Below are positions 23,201 to 35,200 of a stretch of DNA of 64,000 nt, piece by piece. The stretch spans positions 16,575,462-16,639,461 of the forward strand of contig NC_061818.1 of assembly GCF_021462225.1 (NCBI RefSeq), given 5' to 3'. This stretch comes from Girardinichthys multiradiatus (lineage: Eukaryota > Chordata > Actinopteri > Cyprinodontiformes > Goodeidae). Numbering within the stretch: position 1 is the stretch's first letter; each line of letters begins with the position of its first letter. The notes beneath the pieces were generated by a model that saw nothing but the letters and a program-made list of their open reading frames with translations, had not been told where the DNA came from and ran no database searches. The position numbers and the translations under genes were made by a program.

Positions 23201-26200
23201 ACTGTGCCCCTCCAATGGCATCGGCCATTTTGTACCCAGGACAGCCCGCTCCTACATATCCCATCAAGCATTGCGACTGATATGACTGGGCGTCCCCAGT
23301 CTGACGTCACAGGGTGCTATATAGGAGGAGCTCATGTTTGAAAACTCGCCTTCTGCTAGAAACCGGTCTGGTGATTGAAGCGCACCACTTTAAGAGAAGA
23401 ACTCTGTGAAGAGTTTCATTCATTCTCTCTCGTTGGACAACGAACTATTCATAACTGAAGTCTGTGGACTAAGAAGGCCAGAGATTTCACTTTGCCGATC
23501 GAAGACGTGAGTTAACACGTAACTGAGAACATGGAGCTTCGGAGAGACGAACCGCTACCGTGTTTCATTTTCAAGTCGACTTTGATGGTCAGATCATATT
23601 TTTCCTTTTTGTCAAGAAGACCAAAGGACAAAGACTGACCGCTCCCCTGAAGTTAATTGTGGACGCACAATTAACTCAACCCCACTTTTTCTCGCCTGGA
23701 AGAAGACGACACCAAGTAAAACCAACCCTTTTTATTTTATCTTTTATTTCTTTATTAGAAGGCCTGGGCAGGGTCAGAGGTTGTAGAAGCGATCAGAATC
23801 GCTGGTTAGGATCTCATGTGTTCTGAATAATATGTGCATGTAACCTTGCTTGTTGAAACTTTGATGTGTTATGTAATATCGGGATCCACCGTGTTCCCCA
23901 GAGCTGTCTGTGTTTACTATCTGAACGCGAGTGCGTTGCAAAACTGGACTGTTAAAACGACCTCATGGTAAAATTCTCCATTTTACCTTTGTCTTCAATC
24001 TCACTGTGCTAATGTGCCGCCAAAAGTTATCAATCCTTTGTTTCAGGAGTAAAGGGGGGAAGTTTTATGATCAGAAGATCATAAAAGACACTCTAAGCTG
24101 CGCTCCAACCCCCCACCAATCATCACCACACCCCCCCTCTTCATATCCTCTCCTTTCCTCTGTTGTGCCATAAACTGCTGGTTGACTCAATACATTCCCA
24201 CTACCGTTTGTTGATTTTGCTTATTTAGATGTGTTACCTCTGTGAATGTAGAATTTTGCATGTTGAGTAGGTGAAAATTAATAAATATTCACATAGATAA
24301 AGAGAGAGCGTTTGGTGTTTCATTGTGTGCAAAAAGTGATGTGTCAGTCAAAATAAGGTTCAAGTTCCACACGTTTCGGCAGAAACGGTCGATTAAACAG
24401 TGACATCTCCGGCAATAGTTATTAACTATTACGGAGTATTTAACGGTTGTAATTGTCAGAGGCGTTGAGCCACAATTACAACACCAGAAACCTCTCTGGT
24501 CTCGATTTGTAAATGAGGATTTATGGTTAAGAAATTGATTTTGTCAGATTATGATTTGTAATTATAATTATTGATCAAGATTATTCAATCAATAATCATA
24601 ATCCCAACAGAATTCTGTTCTCTACCATAAAACCTTGCAGGAGAAGGTCCCGCCATCACTACAGGACCTTAAGCCCAGTCACACTTTGGTTCTGCAGCAG
24701 GAAAATGACCCAAAACACAGTAGCAAGGCCACCCCTGACTCAAAAAGACCAAAATAAGGAGTTTTGGAGTGGCTTAGCCAAGTTCTGGACTTAAAGCCAA
24801 TTGAGATGATGACCTTAAACTCGCCGTTTATGCTTGAACCCTCCGAGGTGGTTGAATTAAAAGATTTCTACAAAGCAGAGTGGGTCAAAATCATCAGTGG
24901 TGATGTTAAAGACTTATTGCTAGTTATTACAAACTCCTGATGTCACGTGTTGCTTTTGAGGGCCGTGCAACTAGTTATTAGGTTTAGGGCGCACTTACTT
25001 TTTCACACAGTTTAAAGTTGGTTTGGATAGCTTTTTTCCCTTAATGAATGGAATCATCATTTGAAAACTGCATTTGGCATGTACTCAGGTTCTCTTTTTT
25101 CAATATTAAAATTCATATCCAAAACATTAAAGTGTGACAAAAAAGCTAATTTAGAAGAAATCTCTAAAATGTTTAAAGCATTTTTGTCACTCGAAGTAAA
25201 TAATCCAGTCTCACCTTGATCTCAGACAGGGTCTTGCTTTTGCTTGGAGAGGGAACTGAATCCACCCACAACACGACTTTCCTAAATGATGAAAAGAAAA
25301 GTAAATGTACTTTAATTTAAAACAAAACATGCATGTTAAAAAAATATAAAATGGCAATTTTGACTTCTGTTTTCAGTGTATTTTAAATGTTGTAGTCACT
25401 AAAAGCAGGGCTTACTTCTGGCAAGCTGGAATGGTGTGGTACAGAGTCAGAAAGGCTGCGGCTGCAATCAAAGCACTGAAGAGATATATCAGTTTAAGGA
25501 CTGACCAGGTGGCTGTCAGGGAACAGAAACCAGATTAAAGAGATGATCCTTAAAGGTCCCTGTTCACAGCATCATCATAATTTAAGTTTTTTTTTGGGTC
25601 TTTCAGAGAAAACAAAAACCAAAAACAGCAGGAAAGAATCAACATTGTGCACGCTCAAACTGTAAAGACCTTTATTTGAGGTCCACTTCGCAGGATCAGA
25701 CCATTCTGAGGGGATTCCTTCGTAGGTGGAACCGCTTCCAGGGACGACCAGTGACCTCACTTTCACCTCGTAGTCCTGGAGTGGGATAAGAGATGTTCCC
25801 AGGATGGTCACGCATGTGGACCCCTTGGAACTGTTCAGCAGCAAAGAAGACCCCTGACGACAGAAAAAAAACAATCCATGAACATTCGGGAGTGTTTTCA
25901 GGAGCTAGTGAAGTGATTAGAAGCTAAATTACCTAAAATCATTTTACCTGATCTTTTGTCCTGTAATATGAGACCTGATAAAAGAGCTCTGAAGGTGCTG
26001 TAGATGGTGCAGACCACTCCACATCCCAGTCACCGTTTGTCTCTCTCACTTTCACCTGCTCCGGCGGTTTGGAACGGACTGTTTAAAGAAATAATTGTTC
26101 TTAGCTTGAGAAATAATGGTTTTTTTTCTACATTTATCATACAATTGTTCACTTTTTTTATTGCAACTTTGAAAACATACATTGAATAATGCTTGCATTC

Positions 26201-29200
26201 ATGCTGCATACAGAGTTGTGCAAAAGTATAAAGTCATTTCTAATTTTGAAATAGAAGCATACTTTTCAAAACATTTTTCACTTTTAGAAATCTGCAAACT
26301 GGGGTATACATTTTTGTATAATAAAACAATATCCCAAGCTGAAAATTTCACCAAGCACAGGTTAATCCATTAGCTCCAAATGGAGACGGTACAACTGCAA
26401 ACCTAGTAAGATGGCAGTCCATCTAATTCTACAGCCTGAACGAGGACAGCATTAATCCGATCAACTTCCAAGAGACCTTTTGATAATTTTGGGTGAGATC
26501 CACAGCTCGGTGAGAGAAGCAGTTTACAGGACAACTATTAGTCAGACACTACACTTCTGGTCTTTATGGAAGTGAAGCAAGTAAAAAGCTGTTGCTGAAA
26601 GACATCCCATTTACAGTCTGCCCCACGCTATTAAGTGTCATGATCCTTAGGTGTTTGAGTTTTGGGGTTTTTGTTATGTCTCTGTTTTTATTATTTGCCT
26701 GTTCAATATGTTCTCTAGTCACTGCTATTTTAGCTCTTCCATTGTGTATTTGTTTTCTAGTCTATTCTTGTGTCCATCACATTACTCTCCCTGTAAGCCT
26801 ATTTTCCTGCTGTTTTGCCTGTGACTCCACCGTTTTCCTCATCCTGTTTCCTTGTGCTCATTGTAAGTTTTCTTATCATCATCCAATAAATTATCATGAT
26901 CATCCAACGCTCTAGTCTGTGCCTTGGTCCTGCTCCTCAACCACACTGCACGACATGTAGGGGATGTATCAAACTGATAGTTTTGACCTGAAAAATGCTA
27001 AGTTTGGAGGAAAACTAACACTGCACCTTGAAAACACCATGTATATCGTGGGGATGCCTTTCCTCAACAAGGACCGGGTAGTTGGTCAGTGTTGATGGGA
27101 AGATGGATGAAGGTAAGTACAGGTCAGTCCTGGAAGAAAACCCGTCAGAATCTGCTAAAAACCTGAGACTTAGGTAAAGGTTCACCTTTCAGCAGGACAA
27201 CAACCCCAAAAATACAACCAGAACCACAATGGAATGGTTCAAATCAAATTGTATTCATATTCAGTTGAAAAGTTGCACTCTCCATCAAATCTGACTGAGC
27301 TTGAGTCATTTTGTAAAGACGAATGGGCAAAATTCTGTCTCTAGACATGTAAAGCTGGTGAAGACCCTGCCCCCAAGCTTACAGCTATAACTGCTGGTTC
27401 TTCTATGATGCACTGGCTCTAGGGACCTGAATGTGTAAGAACTTGGGACTGTGACGTGACAAATTAGAAAATAGCTCAAGGGGTATAAACAAGTTCTGTA
27501 GTTGTATGTTTTGAAAAATCAGTTCAATTAGTCTGTTCACTGAAACCCTTTTCCCACTCATCATTATTAACTTTCTTTATGTGCATAATATATGACCTGT
27601 TGGATGGGTGCAAAAACTTGCTATCACTCATGTAAAAACCTTGTGTTGCAAGGCACCTGCACTATGCCTTCCTCCCTGTGTGTGTGAGATCATTGTTATC
27701 TCTGTGTGAACCAGCCTCCTTTCTTTCTCACACACAAACACCCTGTCTGAACTGTCTGTTGAATTGTGTATATAAATAAAGAGATAGGGTGTCAAAAACT
27801 TTGTAGTTTCACTGCAAAGTGGGCTACCCTTGCTGCAAGTAACTCTGACTGTATCGTTCTTACCTCTGAGTTGACTAAATAATACCTAACATTTATTGGT
27901 CCTTCGTAGCCGGATTAATTCAATAACCTTATTTCTCTTTGCTTTAACAGTGACTCTGGGATCCGTGGGGGAAGCCTGACGTCGAGCGAAGCACCGCTGC
28001 ACAGCCTCCTTTAGCCGGAGTGGCTGAAAGTCCCGGTGTGTGTGAATTCACACCTGGCCAGTGGGTTATCGCCTTCCTCGGCGCGGGGTGACTCTCACAG
28101 GGTCCAGAGAGTCACCAAGAAGTCAACTCCGAGGTGAGACAGTTTTAAAATACAGTTCATAGGAAAAGTACTTAACAGTCGTTGGTAGTGCGTCGCCGGT
28201 AAGGACGCTGCATTGGGATGGTTTTATTCCACCGTGAAAGGAATAGTGACAAATTTGGTACAATCCCGCCGTGAAGGGGATTAAAGAAAACGACTGAGGA
28301 TTATTCCCCTGTGAGGGAATAGAATAAGCGCTATATAAATAAAAGAAGAAAAGTACTTAACAGTCGTTGGTAGTGCGTCGCCGGTAAGGACGCTGCATTG
28401 GGATGGTTTTATTCCACCGTGAAAGGAATAGTGACAAATTAAGGTAGGGCCCCGCCAAGAAGGGGGCCAAATAAAACGACTAAGGGTTATTCCCCTGTGA
28501 GGGAATAGAATAAGCGCTATAAAAGTAAAAAGAACGGAGTAAATTGAGCTCATAAAATAACACCAAGTTAACTTAAAAAAAATTACAAGGTACCTGAAAC
28601 TAACTGTGTGACTGTGTTGTGTGTGTTTGGAGGACTAAGCATTTTAATAGAATCATAGCAGGATTCTGCTAGTCCTGTGTTTTCTTTTGCCCAGATTAAA
28701 ACTACGTACTGGTGACTTTGGACATTCAGGTCGGATTTCATTCCAGAAAATTAACACCGCTGCGAATTAGTCGCAGTAGAAGGCCGTGTTAATGTCCTCT
28801 CCTTAAAGTCTCATGCCAGTGACCTTTTATCTGGGACATTTATACTATAATTAAACTAACATAAATCATAATGGGGAAGAAACTAAGTAAACTAATTGAC
28901 TTAGAAGGGGAGGTAAAGTTTATGGAGAACTATGTAAAAGGAGCAGGTATGATCTGTCATAGATGGAATAAAAAATAAAAAACATGGGTTTTTGGGCAAA
29001 TTAGATACAAAGGATGTCTTAAAATTACAAGGGGATCTAAAATTAGAAATAATGAAAACTAAAAAGAGAAAAATAACAAAGAACAATGGGGAAAGAACAG
29101 AGAAAAATCTCTGATTTAACAGAAATATGTACACGATGGCATAAAAATACGGATTTTCAGGTAACTTAATTATCACTGAAATCCTAAAACTACACGGGGA

Positions 29201-32200
29201 TCTTAAACTGGAGATTATGCATTCAAATGATTCAAGAGACAATAAAAAACCTTGCCAGATTATAATTTCAAAGGGGACTTTTCAGTCCCTGAGTGCTCAC
29301 AGTTGATAAACAGATTAAAACAAAAAGTTTAATTAAAAAAACAACAATAAGAGCAGCTTTTAACTGACATAGCCATAATACTGATGCCTTAAGAAAAGCA
29401 CAGGAAAAAACTTTCAGCTTAACTGAAAACAAATAAAGGGGGGCGGACTGCCACCCATCCCAGGTTAGAATACCAAGGTAGCCCCAAATTATAAAGACTA
29501 AGAGATGGTTTTAGAGGACGTGGTAAAATAAGTTAAAAGAGGAGGTGACAATGTGGACAACATGGAAACTGTCCAACTGGACAACCCAGTGAACAATGAC
29601 TAGAGAAGAGAGAACAGAATGTTGTTAAAGAAGTAATCTGAGAGTAAAATATTTTGTAGGCAAGCATTAGTGAGAAACAGGTGCTTTAAAAATCATTCTA
29701 TGGTGTTATACTACCAACAATATCATGATAAAATGCAAAAGATTCATTTTACAGGGAAATAATTCCATATTTGGCTCAGATTGTGTGCATTCTTGATTTT
29801 TCCTCTTTGAGAGAAGTTAAATTTCAGCTCTGTGAAACCACCTTGACAAAGAGATGCAGCTGCCTGAAAACAAAGATAAAACTTCTGCAAACAGTAGAAG
29901 CCTGTCTCTGCTGAAAGGTCTGAAAATAAAATTGTAACTCTACCCTGCATGTGTCAAACTCAAGGTCCGCGGGCCAAAACCGGACCCCAGAAGTTTAGTG
30001 ATTCTCTAGAAGTAGAGCCTTTTAATATGGTGATTGTGTGCTTGAATGTTATTTTGTCAATCAATAAGCAGTTTTGTTTACATTCTGCCACAATCTGCCT
30101 TTTGAAAATGTTTTGAATCTTGCGCTTTATGTATAAAAAAAAAAAAAAAAGAAAAGAAAAATTGGCTAAAGTCTGCAGACACAAAATGAACCTGGATTGA
30201 AGCTCTAACTAAGTTTATTTAATCTGAGATCCTCTCCAAATGCAACAGTATATGTCAGTCTACATGAGATACTAACAACTTCACCTACTGGTATAATATA
30301 AAGATCTGATTTAATATGTGAAACAAACAATGATGAAAGTTTTTCAACAGGTGATGCTCATCCAGGAGGAAGACAGTGTTCCTAGGAAATGCAGCTCATT
30401 CATTAACAATCAATTTTTCTCCTATAGGTGAAAGTTTTGCTGACTAATCATAGGCTGGATCTATGAAACATTATGAGCACAGAACAAATGACCAAGGTTC
30501 TGACTGACTTATGAACCTCACTGACCTGACAATGATAACATGACACCCAACAGATAACACCTTTAAGGTGGACCCACTAAGACCACCTTATTGATTCTTG
30601 GTGAATAAAAAAAAAAGAATTGAAGCGTTCAAAACAGACCTAGTGGAAACAAAAGGGGTTATGAGGAAACAATGTGCATTTTAAGAATAATAGAAGTCAA
30701 ATTATGTTCAAATTTTTGCAAATAAAATGACTCTGACAGAGAAATAAGTAAGTAGTGTGTGAATGTGTGTGAATGGGAATGACTGATTTCATTGTAATGC
30801 ATCTTTGAGGGACCTTAAAAGCGCTAATAAAGGTCTGATGTTCTGATGATCTTTGCCAAATTTATATCTTAATAAGGTTTCCAGAATCTTTTTCGAAAAA
30901 TTATATAAAGATATCAAAGGTTCTACCTGTATTGAAAATACTGATAACCATAAGAAAGTTCATAGATCCGTCTTCAATTTTTCCTAATTCTTTTACAAAC
31001 AGGTTATTTAAACTTTCATGTGGCCAAATGTCTGTATTTGACTTTCTGTTTTTGTGAAATAAATGTCTTTCATGTTATGTAAAAATTAGAGTCTTCAACA
31101 TTACCATAATAATATTAGGTCAGTTCTCTATGGTAAAACAAAAAGATTTTAACAGATGTTTAGACTTTTTCCAGTCAGGTTCAAAATGATTGAATTAGAC
31201 TCAAACTTAACATAAGATGAAATGAACCTTAACAGAATTACTGGACTGGACTGAAATAGAGAAAACTTGAGTTAATTGAAACAAACTTTAGTTACTTGAA
31301 CTAAATACAAAGCTGACTGAAAGTGTATGTTGTATCTATAAAACTGGGTAAGACAAACTAAGATTATAAGATATAATATGCCCTTCATTTTTTGTGTTAA
31401 TCAGTGAGTGAGTTTTTATTTTTTATTTTTAATAAGCACTAAACCAAACATTATTTATAATAATAGCAACTACCAAAAATATTGATCTCATTTTTAAATG
31501 TAATAAGGACTTACTTTATAAAATATGATAAAAAATAATAAGAAGAATTTGGAAAAACAGAGGCTTTAAACCTCTGCAGGAACAGCACTGACACTGTCAA
31601 AAGTGGATCCTAATACAGGAATCTGGAAGCTCATTCTGGCGTGGACAGTCAAAGTCCATCCAAGGACACATTTAGATGAGGCAGAGGGACAAATACAGGG
31701 ATTAGCTGAGAGCAAAGAGAGCAACATGCATCCTGCCCTAGCTGCTGTCCCACCTGAACTGTGGTCCCAATCATCAACTGATGTAGGACTTATAAAGGGG
31801 TTCCCACCATACAAGGTTAAACTAATATCTGAAAAAAGGCCATTAGTCCGTCAATACCCCTTAAAGCCAGAAGCTGAAGAAGGTATTAAGCCAATAATAC
31901 AAGATATGTTGAAGTCAGGAATATTAAGAGAAGCACCTGACGCTACATGCAAGACATATCACACTGACATCGCTATTATTATCACAGCCAAACATAACTC
32001 TAAAAAGATGTGCTCTTTAAATCCAAGTACTCTAATACCTACTGCAGAAGATGGAAAACCACATTCTTATAAAGCAAAAGTTGAAGAAGACACCAAACCC
32101 AGACAAGACATTTCTCAAATCCTTATACCAGATTCATGTGTTGTGTTTGTAGATGGCTCAGCATCTAAAGATGAATATGGAAAGAATAGAGTTGGTTATG

Positions 32201-35200
32201 CAGTAACAACCATCGATAGGATAATAGAAGCTAAATCTCTACCCAATACATGCTCAGCCCAAACAGCAGAATTATATGCTGTAGTAAGAGCATGTGAATT
32301 ACATGAGGGACAAATACTTACTATATACACAGACAGCCAATATGTTTTCGGATCAGTACATCACCATGCTCAGATTTGGCAAAATAGAGGTTTTAAAACA
32401 TCATCAGGGACAGAACTAACTCATTTCAACCTATTAAAGAGAAAATGTCAGATCTGCTATTTATAGACACAGACGTGCTGAAAGATGCCCAACAGTCAGC
32501 ACCCAAGACAGAAATAAAGGCCTGGCTAAAGAGAGGAGCACAGAAAAAAGATGACATCTATCAGATAGAAGATAAACCAATCCTCCCAAAACATTTATAC
32601 AACACAGCGGCTACAGTGACACATTGGGAAGACCCACGTGTCAAGGGGGGAATATGTCACATCTGGTAAAGCATTAATGCTACACTATAAATATTTCTGA
32701 CTATGCAAAGAATTTTTGCAGATCATGCATAATTTGTTGCAAACACGGGGGAAGAAATATTGCCTAGTTGTAATAGATGAACCTAGTGACACATTTCTTC
32801 CCCACATATGGTATCCCATAGATTATAAGGTCAGATAATGGAAATCATTTTGTAAATAAATTAATAGAACTAAGTTCTAATGCATTAGGATTTCAGTTAA
32901 AGATTAAGGAAAACAATGGAAGAAACAGGGAGGCCATGGCCCGAATGCCTATCCCTGGTTAAATTATGGATGAGAATAACTCCAAATCAAACTGGTCTTA
33001 CTCCATTTGCCACCTACTGTACATCATTGTATAACTCCACCCACTATATTCTGAGTCTGAGATCACGTGACACCAAGTTGCTGATGTAAATTTGTATTCT
33101 CAAAGAAATAGTACACGGCAGACCGTTTTCTCTACCCTCTGACATGAATGAAATATAGAAAGCACAACAGGAAACTTCATTAGCTGAGTGGATGAATAAA
33201 ATGTTGCAGACAAAAGAAGAACAAATGTCCAGTGGTCTGCCGATAATCTCTGCTCCTATCCCACAGAATGACCTGAGGCCTGGAGACCTGGTCCTGATTA
33301 AGACACTCCACAGGAAGGATTGGAGCACTCCTCGGTGGAAAGGGCCGTTTCAAATACTCCTGACAACGCCCACAGCTCTGAAAATAGCAGAGAGGCCTTC
33401 CTGGATCCATAAAAGCCACTGTAAGCCAGTTTTGCCGTTACAGGAGCCAAACCAACCGACGGGGTAAGCAGAAGGAAGTCCGGGTTCAAAGGAGTTGGAG
33501 GACCCATAGGGCCCAGCGTCTCAAACCGGTGAAGAAAACAGCTGATCTGCGCCCAATTATAAAATGGCTCTCTGTAACATGTGGACAGGACTGATAAGCC
33601 TGAGCTTAATTCTGGTAGCAGGACTCTTTCTCTATCTAAAGCAGGATCCACAGGAGGTGATACCGAACCAGAAGAGATGGACATCAGACGGGACCCATCT
33701 CAGACCACTGACAGAAGAACATGACGCACATCCATTCCTACAGAATTTCTGGTATTGTTCACGGTGGCATATGCAACACTGAACCAGGTAGAAATGCACG
33801 AAAATGAAGGGGACGATTATGATGACATGTTGTAAATAAATCACATCAAAAGCCTGAGTGTACTCATACATTGTATTTCATAAAATGACCTTACAGCAGA
33901 AAATCGAAAGAAGTTGTTGCTTAAGTGAAATGAGAAAAAGTACAATGATGACATAAACAGGGCAGATTTTTTAATTCTTTTATTTTTATGATTTCAAGTA
34001 TCATTCTTTTATTTTATGATTTCAAGTATTATTCTTTTATTTTTATGATTTCAAGTATTATTCTTTTATTTTTATGATTTCAAGTATTATTCTTTTATTT
34101 TTATGATTTCAAGTATTATTCTTTTATTTTTATGATTTCAAGTATTATTCTTTTATTTTTATGATTTCAAGTATTATTCTTTTATTTTTATGATTTCAAG
34201 TATCATTCTTTTATTTTATGATTTCAAGTATTATTCTTTTATTTTTATGATTTCAAGTATTATTCTTTTATTTTTATGATTTCAAGTATCATTCTTTTAT
34301 TTTATGATTTCAAGTATTATTCTTTTATTTTTATGATTTCAAGTATTATTCTTTTATTTTTATGATTTCAAGTATTATTCTTTTATTTTTATGATTTCAA
34401 GTATTATTCTTTTATTTTTATGATTTCAAGTATTATTCTTTTATTTTTATGATTTCAAGTATTATTCTTTTATTTTTATGATTTCAAGTATCATTCTTTT
34501 ATTTTATGATTTCAAGTATTATTCTTTTATTTTTATGATTTCAAGTATTATTCTTTTATTTTTATGATTTCAAGTATCATTCTTTTATTTTATGATTTCA
34601 AGTATTATTCTTTTATTTTTATGATTTCAAGTATTATTCTTTTATTTTTATGATTTCAAGTATTAATCAACATTTAACTTTTAATGGTCGCCGAGGGCGG
34701 CGGGGCCGTATGAGTATTTCCCACAAAATATAATCTGTTTACCGTCCGTGGGTTTTCGCTCATACAAAGTATTTTTCTTACTCGTTTTTATATTAAATGT
34801 TTTTACTTGTGATAAAAGGAGGGACTGTTGGATGGGTGCAAAAACTTGTTATCACTCATGTAAAAACCTTGGGTTGCAAGGCACCTGCACTATGCCTTCC
34901 TCCCTGTGTGTGTGAGATCATTGTTATCTTCGTGAGAACCAGCCTCCTTTCTTTCTCACACACACCCTGTCTGAACTGTCTGTTGAACTGTGCATATAAA
35001 TAAAGAGATAGGGTGTCAAAAACTTTGTAGTTTCACTGCAAAGTGGGCTACCCTTGCTGCAAGTAACTCTGACTGTATCGTTCTTACCTCTGAGTTGACT
35101 AAATAATACCCAACATGACCTAATGTAGGTACATTTTAAGAAAAATTCAAAACATTTTCTTGATCACAGGAATATAATGGCTAAATACGTCCACAAGGAG

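Larger units (their letters stand above)
27598..35115 (+). mobile_element. Decayed gammaretrovirus-like provirus in csf2rb intron 7
   Basis: An endogenous retrovirus with LTRs at 27598-27891 and 34826-35115, antisense to csf2rb. The flanks are identical TGACC at 27593-27597 and 35116-35120, a 5-bp target duplication. In order I see the 5' LTR, a putative tRNA primer site, a leader with a 185-bp duplication, gag remnants, pol pieces, a short env-start remnant, a 29-bp satellite, a polypurine tract and the 3' LTR. Pol resembles murine-leukaemia-type retroviruses. All genes are broken or deleted. The LTR copies differ at about eight positions plus one 4-bp indel, so the insertion is old but not ancient. 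Confidence 0.92.

Noticed and set aside
22806..23285. 159-codon open frame
   Set aside because: It crosses from the degraded Tc1 transposase gene into the solo LTR, so it is a chance fusion of two repeats.
28281..29242. Hydrophobic open frames on the - strand in the proviral leader and gag region
   Set aside because: They are antisense to repeats and to A-rich gag remnants, with no gene signals.
32800..33467. Considered as a domesticated, functional integrase gene
   Set aside because: The catalytic core is interrupted by stops and lacks parts. Only the C-terminal domain is open, so a working integrase is not supported.
33975..34665. Considered as a CRISPR-like array
   Set aside because: Units are contiguous direct repeats with no unique spacers, in a eukaryotic provirus. 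It is a simple satellite.
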